The notes beneath the pieces are model-generated. The model was not told the DNA's origin and did not search any database. It worked only from the letters and a program-made list of their open reading frames with translations. Source: Echinarachnius parma (Eukaryota > Echinodermata > Echinoidea > Clypeasteroida > Echinarachniidae). From it: DNA of 64,000 bases. Positions within the stretch are counted from its first letter, which is position 1, and each line of letters opens with the position of its first letter. Positions 1 through 13,935 of the stretch are shown piece after piece. The translations under genes were made by a program, and so were the position numbers. The DNA lies in NCBI GenBank assembly GCA_037951105.1, contig JBAMJV010007213.1, positions 1 to 64,000 of the forward strand. The letters run 5' to 3'.

Positions 1-3000
1 ATGCCCAAATGTGATTGGTTGAAATGCGCAAATGTTCTGACTTACAATCATTGTAGCTCTCTCAGGATCGGGGCACATATCTATCGATTCCTTCATCACT
101 GTCTATTTTGTATGTACAGTTGTCTTAATATCTATGACGGATGTTTTTAAATTGATCTGGGCACTCAGATGGTTGCATTCGAGGTCTACCTCTCTCCCAT
201 AAATTTATTTTACACCACTTTACAATACATTGCCCTGTCACCGATTAGTAGCTATTTCCCGCAAAAATACCAGTTGAGATGTCTCAGATGAGTATACGCC
301 GTAGGTGGGTGGCAAAATCGTTTTTCCCGTCTATTGTATGTCCGGATGATTGACTATAGATTAATCTTTCGCACTATCTTTTCATCATGATCGCCATTAC
401 AACATCAATATCGCCATTTCCAATATGCATTTACCATGTTCCTTATGCTCTGTCCGCTAATACAGGATGCTGATCGCCCGTACCTGCCTAGAGAGACATT
501 CAGAGTTCCCCGTATATCCCGCTGAGTTTCCCTTATTCCTACCATGCTGACCATGGATATTCAACGCACCTGGTCCTATATACAGAACACGTGGATCCGC
601 TACAGCACCACCCTGTCTCCCATGCTGCCTGATAAGTGTGTTAGATCCTTGTACTTGTAAACTAATTTTGTTGTGCAATATTATCTCAACTAACATACAT
701 ACATGCAAATCAACTTGTATAATTATATTACTACATTGTTCAGCATTGAACTATGCGTCTCTGTCCGTATCTAAATTAAAGTATTACAAATAATAATAAT
801 ACTAGACTAATAGATTTGCCACCAAAATATATAACCCATGTGAAGTTGGAATTATTGCTATAATAGTCCCATTATTTTGTGTCACTGTAAACCGTTTATT
901 GAATTATTCGTCGATCATTCGCCTAAAGTTTTTCTACGTGCATTATGTATATAAACATGAACAAGTAGCAATTTCATATCGGAGCCATAAATATTGTTAT
1001 TCATGCTTGCTGCCAGTTACCATGGTTACTGAAATCCGTATAGACTTGATACATAATTACCATGATGACCTCAGTTGAAGGGGTCGTTTCACAATCATAT
1101 TATATTGGTGAATGGGAATATTGTCCGTCCACCCCCCCCCCCCCCCCCCCCCATCCATCGACCCATCCCTGTTACTACATAGAAGGTATTCATGATGGCC
1201 TTGTGTATGTTATAAGTGTGTGTGTGTGTGTGTTGAATGTAACATACAGCGTAAATGCATATTATGCACTGACCAGAACAGTATTACACAAGTCATGATA
1301 TTGTGAAATATTAAACTTGCGATGTTTTTCCATATCATTATGTTTTACATTATTACGGGTTTATGTAACTGTACACATTTATACATCGCAGTTGTATATA
1401 CTAGTTATCATATGATTTATGTGTAAAGTCTTATGTTTTTATTTTACACTGTAGAGTGTTAAAACAGACATCATGCCACTTATATACAATGTTGAATACT
1501 GAACATGATGTGGTATAAACCAGTGCAAAAATAAACAATCATAGCCACTTCTACCTTTTACATTAGTGGCCGTGATTAACCCCTTGACCACGGGAACCGA
1601 GTGGGTTGTGTACAAAGTCAATGGGGATTTCACAAACTCGCAGGGAACGGGTAATTGTGATTCAAAATTATGCACAACATTTACAGGTTGAATGATAAGT
1701 ATACAACATGACAACACTTTACTTCTAACCAACTTTATGTATATCCGATTGGAATAACAGTTTGGGACCAGCTTCTAATATTTATAATAATTTAAAGGGG
1801 TAGTTCAGTTTTGGCATAGAGGGCGCTTTTTTTTTTGTGAGGTAATATAATGTAATATGTAATGTAATATAGTATACAATTTGGAAGAACACTCAATTCT
1901 AATGACAGAATCAACCCTTTTTTTAATCAAAAGAGGTTATAAATTTAACAATTTGTATTTATTGTGGGGCCTTGAATAATTCTTTAATTTTGAACCAGCC
2001 GTTGACAAAAATAAAAAGGTTTTATTTTCAAAATTTACGGAATCTATTTTTTTTAAATAAACGTTGTTGTTGGTCTCTCTATTCAGTCATTATCTTAACA
2101 AATCATCCCATGCACAGTGTTTTTGTTTAAATGGTTGAAACCAATGCGTATTTAGAAAGCGCCCTCTTGTGTAGAGGCGGCTCTTTTTGAATGATAACAG
2201 GCTTTTTACTAAGTTTGTTTTAGAGGAACTACAGCGTCTAAATGGCTTAATTTTCACAATTAGGCTCTCTGTAAGTAATTTTTCCGCAAGAATTTGGCAG
2301 TCATTTCCCATGACATCAATCAATGTTGGGGTAATTAGTAAATATATAATTGTCCTAGGAACGCCCCTTTTAAATCGCCAAAATGTGACGTCATCTAAAG
2401 AACTTCGCTCCGTACACGACGCCTATCTAAATTCTTTAGATGACGTAAGCCGATGTATTGTCAATCACATGTCAATCACGCTGCTGATTTTGGACCCTAA
2501 ATGTGGGCGGGGCGTAATCGGGCTGCTAAGTGAGATTTGGCATCAGAAAATTAGCCTAAAATCACTACTGTGTTTATTTTCAATGTTTTTTTTTTCGGCA
2601 GACCTATTTTACATTTCATCAACTATGGAATAAGTGCCAAAGTACGTTGCATTCTTTAGGTCCTTTGTATACCTTTTGAACATGGAAGAGTTATAACTAT
2701 AATTTGGTATCGTTTGTAATGTTATGTTGCAGGCTTTGGTTACTAAAATTGTGAAATCACATAAACGTACCAACATCGTTTTAAAATTGTTTGTGATGAA
2801 TAATTATTTAAACTAACGACACAATCAATTTTTCTTTTGATAAAAATAGTTGGAACTTGATGTGCCTGGAGGGCGCCTTTTTGTGTTAACAGCTGCTCTT
2901 TGTATTAAAACAGCCCTGTAACTTCAACCGTTTATATGTTCTACTACCATTCAAGCATAACAAACCTATAACTTTTATTTAAACAAATATAAACTGTCAA

Positions 3001-5275
3001 GTTTTAATGAATAGAATGTTGTTTAACCAAAACTGAACTATCCTTAATACCATGACGAGAAGGGGGGGGACAGTGCATTCGTGAATTACTTTGATTGAAC
3101 AGTGATATTGTATGCAGATTAACATGATAGTTTTGCATTGGACACAATGGAAGAACGGGACCATTTTGAAAATGGTCCTGAAATGGGCTTTCCAACCGTT
3201 TATCTATACTTGACATATATATATATATTTTCATTTGTAATGTTCTATATAATTATGAATGTTTTTTTTTATTTGTACGTTTACATGGATTTCAGAAGTA
3301 AATAAAAACAAACACACACAATAATACGATCTAATGTAAAGATATTTACAAACAGCATCAACTTCCGCTATTTACGTTCTGTTCTTGACTAAGATTCTTT
3401 CTGCCACTCACTTTATACGTATATTTGTTTGTATAATTCTGATAATATATGATTTGGGAATATTTTGTTTATTTTCTTATTGCGTGTTTATATGAATGTA
3501 CATATAACATTGTGTACATAATGTGTTATTCTGATTAATGACCAGATGTATAGTATTATTTCATTCGTATCAATAGTTAATTCATATTACTAGTTCATTA
3601 CAATGTCCCTATTCTCATGTTATACTAATTTGGCATGGTTTGTATGTGTCCCAGATGCATACGCGTAACAACTAGTTTAAATTTAACTTGAGTATACATG
3701 TGTTGCTTCTGTTTTTTTATGATACATGGCTCCGCTTTATCTGCATTTTGTTCGTAATAATGGTTTCCCTCATATAACTGTATTTGTATATCATTCCAGG
3801 ATGGTATTTGTACGTGTCTTATATTCCTGCGCTTAATCCATATCCAGTATCTGCCTCTGCTTTATTATTTTGATGTTTAGTTATGTTTATTGCCTTTTTG
3901 TTAAAATACTTTGTATTCTGTTTGATTTTGGGTTTGTTCTATTATGATTGCTAACTATGTATTGTTTGTTTTTATATTGTAATAACGATAAAGGTTTTAA
4001 AACATGATTAATGTTATTACATTGCCAATAATATTCGACTTAACAAATTATATGACACAGTATGTGTTGTATAATATATACATATGATTAGGATTTATCT
4101 CATTACTCACGGAAAATTCACAGCGATTTGGAAAAACCTGCATATACCTCTTGTAATTGTGTACAAATAAATGTTGGATGCATTTTGGTACAGTTAGTTA
4201 GTTAGATGACTAGCTAATTGAAAGGCATTTTCAAAATAGAATATTTATTCACATTATCTCGTAATAATAATATGTGATTGTTAGACACATGTAAGACACA
4301 TGAACAAACTTTGGATGCATTACGGAATCTAGTTATAGCTCTGCTAAAAGGATTTCCAATACTGTACAACACATTCACTTTCTTTCATTAGATCAACTTA
4401 TCTGACGCAAGGAGTTAATGAAGGCGAATGTGTTCATTGCTATTATCGTACAGCATAATTATGGACACGCGTAACTACAACCGCGGCTTCAAATTGATTT
4501 CAAGTCATGTTGATGTCACTGTCTGTAAATACATTTCATGACAAAATATTTGCCGACTTGACTTTGTATATGTACGCCTATAATTATTATATAAACATTT
4601 TGTATAAATGTCTTTGACAGTTATGTATATTATTTTAATAACTTTTCTATGAAAATGTTATATAATATATAAAATTTTCATAGATTTTCATTATGATGCC
4701 TGCCTTACTTATATAGTAATGCATACTCTAATACACTATTGAACTGTAATATGCATTTTATAATATTATCTCATGAAAATGCAATCGTGATTTTAGTAAC
4801 AAAATATTAATGATTTCAAGTGTATACTATGCAATTAATAACGTATACAGTAATTTTTTATATTTTAGTGTTAAACGTTGTAAAAAAAAACACTTTGTGT
4901 TAATGTTTAAATTAACATGTTGTGTAAACACTATTACTGTAACTAGGTATAACAAAGAATTCGTCGTAAATTGTACTATTGTATTTTGTAAAGCTGTAAT
5001 TAAAATAATTTGTTAATCATTGGTCTCGTCATGATATGGACATATGTGAGTATAAAACAAAGTTTATATATTGTTAATCAGAATACATTCAAATGTAATT
5101 CAAAAGCAGAAGGTAAAAAGATTTTGTTTTTATTTCGACACTGTTAAATTTCAAAGTTTTAAAGTACAAATATTGTTAATCATAATCATTCTGATGAAAA
5201 AGGTTTTGATACATAGGATTATTTGAAGAAGCTAAACCACAATGACTTTGTTGGTTGTTTCATTCTGTGTGTGTT
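1..5275. repeat. Segmental duplication copy 1 (paired with 40627-46570)
   Basis: It starts with ATGCCCAAATGTGAT as does 40627. Matching landmarks in the same order: CTCTCTCAGGATCGGGGCAC, GTATACGCCGTA(G/T)GTGGGTGGC, GACCATGGATATTCAACGCA, ACCATGACGAGAA, AATGGTCCTGAAATGGGC, GAAGAAGCTA(A/C)ACCACAATGACT near the end. Insertions differ between the copies. No gene is recognised in it. The match begins at base 1, so the duplication probably extends left of the window. Confidence 0.85.
1793..3043 (+). mobile_element. TTAA-family element with an internal insertion
   Basis: It begins TTTAAAGGGGTAGTTCAG and ends AAAACTGAACTATCCTTAA. About 2220-2655 does not match other copies and contains an inverted repeat around ATGACGTCATCTAAAGAA/TTCTTTAGATGACGTAAG. 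The long open frame over this stretch (2187-2633) looks incidental. Confidence 0.75.
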
Positions 5276-5341
5276 TGTGTGTGTGTGTTTTTTTTTTGGT
5301 GTGTGTGTGTGTGTGCGCGTGTGTGTGTGTGTGTGCGCGCG
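5265..5341 (+). repeat. (GT)n-rich microsatellite
   Basis: TGTGTGTGTG with T and GC interruptions. It marks the right end of segmental copy 1, as TGTGTGTGTG does at about 46557 in copy 2. Confidence 0.9.
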
Positions 5342-5865
5342 TGGGTAATCTCCTTCAAACGGGGACGTAAGTATGACACCGTACATTCAAACCACAGACG
5401 TATCGGAACCGGGGACGGTCCCCTATTTTGTGGACCTAGGGAGAGTGGTGCAAATTACATGACTTGTACTTGCATATTATGGCTATTTTGAAAACTGGGA
5501 ATAATTACTATGCACCAATCTACGTCCCGGGTTGCCTGTGTGGGTTCGTGTATGTATGTGTATGTGTGTTTGTATTGGCCTGAAATGACCCCCCCCCCCC
5601 CCCCCCCCCCCCACATACACACACACACATGTACGCCTATGAATGTATTGTATTGAATATAATGTAGTAGTCATGACTATTTCTATGATTTATTTTAGAT
5701 GATAACTCTTTAAAAAAGAATGTAATGAAGAATACCAATAAAGAACAAAACAATGTAAAAACAATATAAACCATAAGGGGGGAAGCTGTATAAAAATACA
5801 GAAATATGTAATGTGTGCATGCCCCCAACCACCCCCACATGTGTTTCATGTCCTCCATGATTACA

Positions 5866-6249
5866 GGTTTTCCCGCTCAATTTTGCACTTTTTTCAATCG
5901 AATTCATTTAGGGTCATTCAAATTAATGCAATACCGCGTAATCGTTGGTATCGGTCTTCCAAATTCCGAATAAGTGCAAGCGAATTCATGCATACGCAGT
6001 AGTTTTCGTGAATAGACACAGAAGTTAATTTATGGGCACTCAAATTCGCGAATGTGCAGCCAACTGTCAACTGCCCTTTCGCGAATTCGAATGACCATTG
6101 ATGAAAAGGTATGCTCTTTGTGCAAATTAACTTGCCCCTACGTGATTTCGAATGACTCTTTGGTACGGCGATCGCAAATCGCGCGAATTCGTTTGCTGCC
6201 TCCTATTATCAATTGGATTGACACAATCGCAAAATTGAGTGGGAAAACC
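5866..6249. mobile_element. TIR element with GCGAATTCG subterminal repeats
   Basis: 22-bp ends GGTTTTCCCGCTCAATTTTG and CAAAATTGAGTGGGAAAACC. The interior repeats CGAATTC/GCGAATTCG several times in both orientations. Confidence 0.85.
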
Positions 6250-6389
6250 TAATTTTATGACAAGTCTAAACGATGTTCGTGCCGGACCGACCAGAATGAT
6301 GATGCACGGTTAGGTCGGATAAAGGAACATGATACATGTAGTATATAGGAACTCCATTAGATTCATTTTGAATCAACACAAAAGTTATG

Positions 6390-7290
6390 AAATAACACTT
6401 TATGGCTGAATGAGCACAGATTAAAGACAAGGTGGCCCAATTCAAAAGTCACAAGGTATTGCGCGTGTCTGTACATTGTTGTGAATCAGCACATGTGGCG
6501 GAATGCATTGATCATGGATTATGAAGCAATACTGTTCTTTCATTTTGGGGTTTTTTATGGCACATGTTGTAAAATGCATAACATGTAATTGCAATTGTAA
6601 AACAGTGCATTTTTTTTAATTTTCCAATTCTCAATAATTTGTAATGATGATAATACTTTTGCGTATTTTGAAATATGACTATTTTGTCTGTAATGTGTGC
6701 TCACGCAACCATGGATTAATGGTTACCTCTTATTTTTACATATTTTTTCTTAAAGGCATATTTGACTTTTTGTGAGATAATGAAAAACTCAGTATAAAAT
6801 TTGAAAGAGCATAATTTATTTGATCAAAATCTGTTCAGAAACGGCTGAAATATCCATAAACCATCGAATAAATCTGGGGCCCCACACTTATTCGATAATT
6901 TTTGACCAGCCGTTACAAATTCAAACAAATGCTTCCTCTTTTCAAAAAGTTACAAAATAGGCATGTAAATAGTTTTTGATTATCTTATCACTATTTCAAC
7001 AAAACATTACATTCACAATATTTGATTCAAAATGGTTGAAACCGATTAGTGTTTTGAGAGCGCCCTCGTGAGTTTCAACGGCTCTTTTCAATAATAACAG
7101 GATATGTACTAAGTCATTTGTAATTTTGTATTCCTTTCGAGGTATATAACTATAAGTTTGTAATGTAATGATGCAGGTTTTGGTTACTAAAATTCAGTTT
7201 GACCAAAACTGTACTCTCCTTACAAAAACTCAACTATCCCTTTAACTCCCATTGGGACATCTTGAAACGATTCTTGGTTATGAAATTATG
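6390..7290. mobile_element. TIR element related to 31316-32033, with a TTAA element inside
   Basis: CTTTATGGCTGA(A)TGAGCACAG, GCCCAATTCAAAAGTC and TTGCGCGTGTCTGTACATTG match about 31455-31555; TTGGTTATGAAATTATGGGC at the right matches the end of that element. Confidence 0.7.
6754..7243 (+). mobile_element. TTAA-family element, degraded ends
   Basis: Interior landmarks AACGGCTGAAATATC, GGTTGAAACCGATT and GAGCGCCCTC are present; the right end reads AACTCAACTATCCCTTTAA. It sits inside another TIR element (about 6390-7290). Confidence 0.75.
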
Positions 7291-7309
7291 GGCAATTGCT
7301 TAGGCACAC

Positions 7310-7421
7310 GGGCGTCGATCTGTCATTGATACCCATTGATCAGGGTGGAGGGGGGGGGGGGGGGGGGTGATTCATTCATCCACCCCCCTAATGAATGGGT
7401 ATTACGTAAGTATCGACGCCC
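7310..7421. mobile_element. Palindromic MITE, GGGCGTCGAT ends, copy 1
   Basis: The ends GGGCGTCGATC and TATCGACGCCC are inverted, with a G-rich centre. TGCTTAGGC and TGCTTACGC flank it (8 of 9 identical), consistent with a 9-bp target duplication as in Mutator-type elements. Confidence 0.8.
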
Positions 7422-7516
7422 ATGCTTACGCGGTAAGTTGCTTTTTGTGTTCGGTAATACATGTATATTATTACCCACGCCGATGAAATCGGCAGGGGGT
7501 TATGTAAAGGGTTCCG

Positions 7517-7581
7517 TATGTTTGTTTGTTTGTTTGTTTGTTTGTTTTTTTTTTTTTTTTTTTTTTGTTTGTTTGTTTGTG
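7517..7581 (+). repeat. (TTTG)n and poly(T) tract
   Basis: GTTTGTTTGTTTGTTTG, about 20 T, then further TTTG units. Open frames over it are artefacts of the repeat. Confidence 0.9.
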
Positions 7582-8518
7582 TACAAGATAACTAGAGAAC
7601 GGGTGAACGGATTTGCACCAAATTTTCAGGGAATGTTTGGATAGTGACATGGAAGAATCGATTAGATTTTGGTGATGATTGGTTGACCCCTGCAAATTCT
7701 GTGGAACCTTGAAGTTTGAGTATGTATTTATTGGTACGGAAATTGACAACAATTACGGGAGTACGGAATGGCGCTGAAATGTTACGGATTTTGGGAAATC
7801 CGATAATGCACTACCGTCTATGCATTTCTATTTGTGCTCCGTGCGATCGCGATGGCACACACGCACTAATGTACTTATCACACACACACAGTCTCTCTTC
7901 GTCTCTCCCTTCTCACACTAGTCTCTCCTCGTCTCTCCCGTCTCAAATCATTTCAAGAAAACAACGTGGCGCACACGCCATGCCAATAGATGTACTTACA
8001 CATAGTACACACCCGCATGTAATGTGTTGTGCATATTGCAATGCATAAATATTAGGCATATCTATACTACACAGGCAGCTAGTAAAAACACGTGCGAATC
8101 GGCAGATAGCTGTCATGAAAAGATCTAAAATCATATTTATGCAAGAGAAATGGACATAAAAGTTTGCAGAATCAGGAAGATAAGGTATCTGTTATTGTTT
8201 GTAATAGTTTATTTTGTTTGAATTCATGATTTATGTTACATTTATCGCCAATAAATTGGACAGATGTCGGCATTTTCAAGCCCTCCCTGCAGGCATACCC
8301 AGTCAGCATAGTTTACTATGCCTGGAGTTGTGGGGGATTCTGTTCAACGGTTGATCACTATGTTTTTAGGATGCATCGGTAAGCAAAACAGGGTTGAGGC
8401 CGACGAAGGGGTAGAACAGGGCTAATGGGAGGCGTGGGTATGCTGACTTTGTCGGCCTTCTAGTTTTTCTCTATAAACTTACTCGTAAGCCATGCAAATT
8501 AGAAGTCAACCTGTAAAG

Positions 8519-9535
8519 AAACGTAAATATCAACAGCGCCATCTAAGTTTAAAACCTTAAAACGAGAGTATTGTTTTCACTGCAATATAACGATAACAAT
8601 CAGACAGCCTTTATAAACATTAAAAACCACTCCGTGCGTTGGCTAAGCAATGTGGATACTTCGCTTAGTTTGATAAAACTGACTTCTCTATCTGTGGGGC
8701 TTCACATCCTTCGGTTAGGGTTCAACCCGTTCCACATGCGCCATCCAACATCTTTTGCCCACCAATAAAGGGGGTTTCTTAGCACCTATGTTGCCCCCCT
8801 TTTCTCAGGCTCGCAATTTTAAAGGTTTACAAAGTCCCCATTTTAATTCTAAGTAATAACGGTGATAATAAACTGAGAACCAAACGATAATAACTAAGAA
8901 CAACTACATAAATACGATGTAAATACACTTCCTTTATGTGAATTAAACTCATTGCCATCATGCAACACAGTTAGCCCCCTTTTGAGCATGTGGAGTTATA
9001 ACTATTCGTTTGTTAGGTAATGGTGTAGGTTTTGGTTACTGAAATTCAGTTTGACCAAAACTGAACTATCTCTTTAACAATAAATAAAAGTAGATAAGAG
9101 GTAAATTCTATGAAAACTAAACGAAAAATACAGTGTACGTCTTCAACACCTCAGTGAATCTCTTTAATATTTTCTCGTATGTATCGTGCGTGATGAGAAA
9201 ACGTTAAATTCAACAGCGCCATCTAAGTTAAAACTCGAATACTGTTTTCACGTCAGTACGTCATGAATAATCATACAAAGCAATATAATCATTAAAAACC
9301 TCCCACTGTGTTGGCTACGCAATGTGGATACTTCGTTTAATCACTGCAATTGATATACATGATACTGCTATCTGTGGGGACTCATACAGGTTCTACGGGT
9401 AGGGTTCAACCCTTCCACATGCGCCATCCAACTTCTTCTGCCCACCCATAAAGGGGGGCTTCTTAGCATCCTGTAGCCATCTTTTACTCGGTTCGCAATT
9501 TTGAAGGTTTACAAAGTCCCCATTCTAAGTAATGC
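8519..9535. repeat. Tandem direct repeat, two copies 690 bp apart
   Basis: About 8519-8860 and 9207-9535 share TCAACAGCGCCATCTAAGTT, GCAATGTGGATACTTCG, TTCCACATGCGCCATCCAAC and GGTTTACAAAGTCCCC. Between them lies the end of a TTAA-family element (9005-9080). No coding frame is kept. Confidence 0.85.
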
Positions 9536-9644
9536 TGCATATACGTCTCAACAGTATACAACTGTTGATATAAGCTGAGAAAAAACGAATAAACTTATAA
9601 CATGAGCATAAATTACTCCACAATGATCGAACGTATACATAATT

Positions 9645-10040
9645 ACAAAACAAAGTATAAAGCCTGTTATCATTCAAAAAAGCCCCTTACAACTCAAGGC
9701 GCTCTCTAAAACTTCATTGGTTTTAACCATTACTATTAAAAAATTGTGCATGTCATGTTTATTTAAAATAATGATTAAATAGGTCTTAAACGAATGTAGA
9801 AAAACATTTTTTGAAACTTTTGAAAAGGGGTAAGCATTTCATATTTTGGTGGCCCCAGACTTATTCTGAACGGATGTTTATTCATATTTTAGATTGTTCA
9901 GAACCTTATTTGATGAAATAGAATTCATTATGTCATTAAAATTGTATGCTCTTTCAAATTGACACACAGTTTATCATTACCTTACAAGGAAGATATTTCG
10001 TGCAGCGCCCTCTATACCGACACTGAACTACCCTTCAAGT
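9645..10040 (-). mobile_element. TTAA-family element, minus strand, truncated
   Basis: AAGGCGCTCTCTAAAACTTC, TTGGTTTTAACCATT, then GCGCCCTCTATACC and ACTGAACTACCCTTCAA at its right end. Confidence 0.78.
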
Positions 10041-10929
10041 TAACAATTTAATATGAATTCGCTTAGTTTACATGGAACAGAACTTTATTTTTCTTACATT
10101 TCTATTTTGTTTTTTCAAAAGATACTTACGATTGAAGTGTTCGGATATGAAATAATATCTACGGGACCTTTTCAGCCATGTACACAGTATATAAGTGCAA
10201 TTAGTGAGTGAGTATCACTTTGCATGTTCGCTCATTTCTCGCCCAAATAACATCCAATTGACTTGAAATTTTCACACATTACTTTTCTGGACACATCAGA
10301 TCAAAGCAATACACATTGTTGTAACCATTCATCACGTTTTGTAATTGTCAACAAAGTAATTAGATCCATTTAATGTGACGTAGCTGCTGGGGGCACGGGG
10401 GGGGAGGGGGGGGGGGGCAGGGTTGGTGGCTTGCGTCGTGAATAATTTGAATGAAAAAACGAAAGATAAGATGAATTTGTGTTAAACAAAGAAATACATA
10501 TGGTGTGCCTCCATCAGTCCGACTAAGCTAAGCCACTTGCGCCATACTACACTCATCGTATATAGACATATTAATTATCCATGTCAAGCGAACAAAGATT
10601 CGATCAGAACAAAAGTCTTGGGTCTTTTTTTATTTGTGTCCGGTATATCTCGACTTGTGGTCAACAGAGACCGTAACAAAAATGTGAAAGTACCCATATT
10701 GGGATACGAACTATAGCTATAACATAATCAACATCACAAATACATGTAGACTGTGGTTGGTTTGGGGTATTTAGAAATGGCCGCAATACATTAATATAAA
10801 GTTGATATTATTTGCATATTTGTGGCTTTGGTCCCATGTTTTTCGGGTTTTTTTTACACAGGATCATTGCGCAATACGATAACAATTCGACAGTGCTTTT
10901 CTCACGTTTTCCAACACTATACGTATGTA

Positions 10930-11157
10930 CAGTGGCCGAGAGCACGATCATGACCCAGGACCAGCCCTAGTTCCACTGATCTGTAGATATGCTCGTGTAA
11001 TCCTGTACGGTTGAATGCGTGTAGGCGGTAGGTATGCTCTGCTACGTTCTGTTGGTTTATATGTTTTTCTAGCATATTGACATCGATGAGTTAGAGCCAA
11101 TTATGCTAATTACCATGGTAAATGTCGCTGGTCCGTAATCGGGCCCCTGCCCCCGGG
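10930..11157. repeat. Dispersed repeat, inverted copy at 54938-55165
   Basis: GAGAGCACGATCATGACCCA, CTAGTTCCACTGATCT, AATTACCATGGTAAATG and GGTCCGTAATCGGGCCCC match the reverse strand near 55 kb. It interrupts the 10.9-kb duplicated segment. Confidence 0.85.
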
Positions 11158-11475
11158 TCTTTGATATAATTATAAACAAATAATGAACACAAAAACCCGT
11201 GGTGGCAAAGGGAAGCAGGTTAGTTTATGTCTATTGTCATCACGGCAGAATGAACAACGATTCGAGAAAATTTGTTTTGAGATTGGCACGGAATGAAAAT
11301 TCCCAGAGTGTGTCTTGTTTGCATTTAAATGCAGACTTATCGCTCTACGGCCTCTACCTATGCACGTATAAAGAAACGATATAATGTAGTAAAATTACGC
11401 TACAATATCTTTACCATATTTATACCATCGTTCGTTCGAACTGATAACTACATGTTCTTCCAATGACTATGAATC

Positions 11476-11637
11476 CAGTGGCGTAGCAACAGTGAAGGGG
11501 GGGGGGGAGGGGGGGGGGGGCACGTGCCCCCCTCCCAAATAAAAAAAACAAAACAATAGAAAACATAAGGGGATATTTTTTGAAGAAAAACAAAACAAGC
11601 AAATACAAATAAGATGTGCCCCCAGTCAGTCCGACCC
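11476..11637. mobile_element. MITE with CAGTGGCGTAGC end, copy 3, right end lost
   Basis: CAGTGGCGTAGCAACAG, G runs, GTGCCCCCCTCCC, then AGATGTGCCCCCAGTCAGTC. The right TIR is missing where the next element begins. Confidence 0.75.
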
Positions 11638-12096
11638 ACTTTTCACATTGGCGAAAATGCGTGATTTCAATCATGATTTGAGTTTTTTTTCACTCCAATC
11701 ACGGTATTTTTGACGGTGTGAAGACTTATTGGAATCACGAATCGCGGAACTCAAATCATGGTCCAGAGGTGTTTTCAAATCACGATTCACTCAAATCACA
11801 GTGCGAATCGGTAGTGTGAACGGCTTGACCTCCAAAACATGATAATTAGGGAGGCGAAGCTTACGTGACCTTACATGCACTTCCACCAATAAACGGGGCG
11901 CTCTTCGCTTCGAATGCAGTCAGGCAGTGTAGTACTAGTGTTCTCCTTGTTTGATTGACAGGTACGTCTCCAGAAACTGTGATTGTAATCACAGTTTGCG
12001 CGAAGTCTTTTTCGTCGTGGGAAAGCAAGGCAACAGAATCACCGTGATTGTAAACATAACTCCAATCATGATTGCAACTACCAGTGTGAAAACGCT
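11638..12096. mobile_element. TIR element with AATCACG subterminal repeats
   Basis: Inverted TTTTCACATTGG / CCAGTGTGAAAA ends. Many copies of AATCACG/CGTGATT, for example CAAATCACGATTCACTC and CACCGTGATTGTAA. It interrupts the duplicated segment at 10.9-12.3 kb; the copies at 15.3 and 21.45 kb lack it. Confidence 0.72.
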
Positions 12097-13599
12097 CCAA
12101 GACGCTTCCTCCGGGATATTGAAATAATTCACCGTGACTTTCATTTATTTATTTGTGATATTGATGGTTCCATTGTGCCAGACTCTATTCGAGCAATTGA
12201 ATTGTTCTACATGGTAACAGCTATTTGGTGGGTATTTTTAGAAAGCTAACCTTATATTACTTATATTGTATTTACGTAATTTGTATAAGAACCTTACTTT
12301 AAAAGCAGCTAGAACTCGCAGTATTTTTCAGAACTAGAATTGTGATATTTTTTTGAAGTTAAATTGTGTGAAAGAAACTACATAGATGTAATAATTTTGT
12401 TTGGCCATCTATGCCAAAGGAAACTATAATTAAATGGTTAAATACGGTAACATCTCCCTAAAAAGCAACTTGTATAGATAAAGTTCTTCCTGCTTTTAAA
12501 GCAGGAGATATAGCATATCTCAATGATATAGCATACTTCAAAAGCCTGAGTGCTTTATCAATGCCAACTCTTCGCACTTACTTCACGTAGTCAATTATGT
12601 TGTTATGTTTCCAATCATTTTAGGTAGTTTAATTATAGTTAATAGTTTTAGATGATTTTACCGTTCAAGGGCATTTTTGAGTTTTGTTTATTTTATGTCC
12701 AAAAAAGAGAAATTTATCCTGCGTGCAGTTCAGCATAAAAATCCATTTTTATTTACGTATACTTACTACATAATATAATAATAAGTCAATGCTATGGAAA
12801 ATTGGCAGTTAAATAATAATGACACGTATTTTCATTCTTTTTGGGACACAATTTGCTGTACAGCACTGGAACATGGTTAGTTATGCCCTGTCTGAGTCTG
12901 GTCTGTCACCTCACATACCTCACGCAACCCGCCTGGATAGAATCACATCTACTTTGTAAATGGTCATGCCATGGTATGACCATTCACAAGCCAGACATGC
13001 AATTACAACATGGTAAAGGGTGTATACTAAATGCATAGGTATCAGTGCAATGCAGGCTGAACAGTGCAGTATTGTAATGTGTGTATGTGTGGATAGAATA
13101 TCGAATAAAATCCAAACATCGGTAGTTAAACCCGATTAGTCATTGATTGATCATGTGGCAAGTCGTCACCACGTGATCATGTTTGTGATATCCAAGTCCC
13201 ATACATGAAGAATAGTGATATAAGACGAATTACAACAATCTTGCGTATGGAGAAAATCGCCTGACGGACCCCAGTCCGATATAGTAGCGATTTTTAGACG
13301 AATTGCAAAGGTTATTTGCGTTCGTGGAGCACATTCCCATAGTCCCATGGAGACGATGTTTTGAGAAGAATCATATAAACATTCGTTGATAAAATCGTTG
13401 ACTTTCCTCATGGATTCTACTCATATCTGGGCAGAAAATAACCGACTTCTAAAATGTTGCATTTAGTTATTTATTTATAATTTTTTTTTTTTTTTTGGGG
13501 GGGGGAATGCGGTCGTGATGCATAATAAAAACAAAAACAATCTTAAATAATTGACTTTTTCGGTTAAAAATTGAGAAGATGTGTACGTGCAAGTCATTC

Positions 13600-13920
13600 A
13601 CTAGCGTACCCAGGATTTTTCCAAAGGGGGGGGGGGGGGAGGGGGGATCATTTCGTCGGCAACAATTTCCAAAGTTGAGACTACTGGTTAAGAGTCGTGT
13701 AAGCAGGGGGGGGGGGGGTGCCCGTCGCCAACAATTATCGAGGCCGAGGCCGCGACCACTTGTTAAGTAGTGTCCTCGGGGGCCGAGACCGCTGAACCAC
13801 TGGTACAGAGGGGGGGGGGGGGGGGGGGGGGAAGGGGCTTGAAGAACACCCTCCTTCGTGTCAAAAACAGTAACTTGTCCGTCGGGGGGGGGGCGACCTG
13901 GGTACGCCTATGTTGTCATA
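13600..13920. repeat. G-rich element with TAGCGTACCCAGG / CCTGGGTACGCCTA ends
   Basis: Inverted ends at about 13602 and 13913 enclose four long G runs and degenerate repeats containing CAACAATT and GAGGCCGAGGCCG-like stretches. Probably a non-autonomous element. Confidence 0.65.
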
Positions 13921-13935
13921 ATAAGTTTGTATTGT

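Larger units (their letters stand above)
10855..13600. repeat. Duplicated segment, copy 1 (related to 14876-15425 and 21034-22060)
   Basis: GTGCTTTTCTCACGTTTTCC, GGCAAAGGGAAGCAGGT, TTGTCATCACGGCAGAATGA, GCTTCCTCCGGGATATTGAA, ACAGCTATTTGGTGGGTATT recur in all three; GTCGTGATGCATAATAAAAA matches only 21.95 kb. Enlarged here by three inserted elements. Stretches 12250-13160 and 13160-13450 hold nothing recognisable. Confidence 0.8.

Noticed and set aside
2187-2633. 148-codon plus-strand open frame
   Set aside because: It overlaps a TTAA-family element and its internal insertion with an inverted repeat; composition is not protein-like and no motif is seen.
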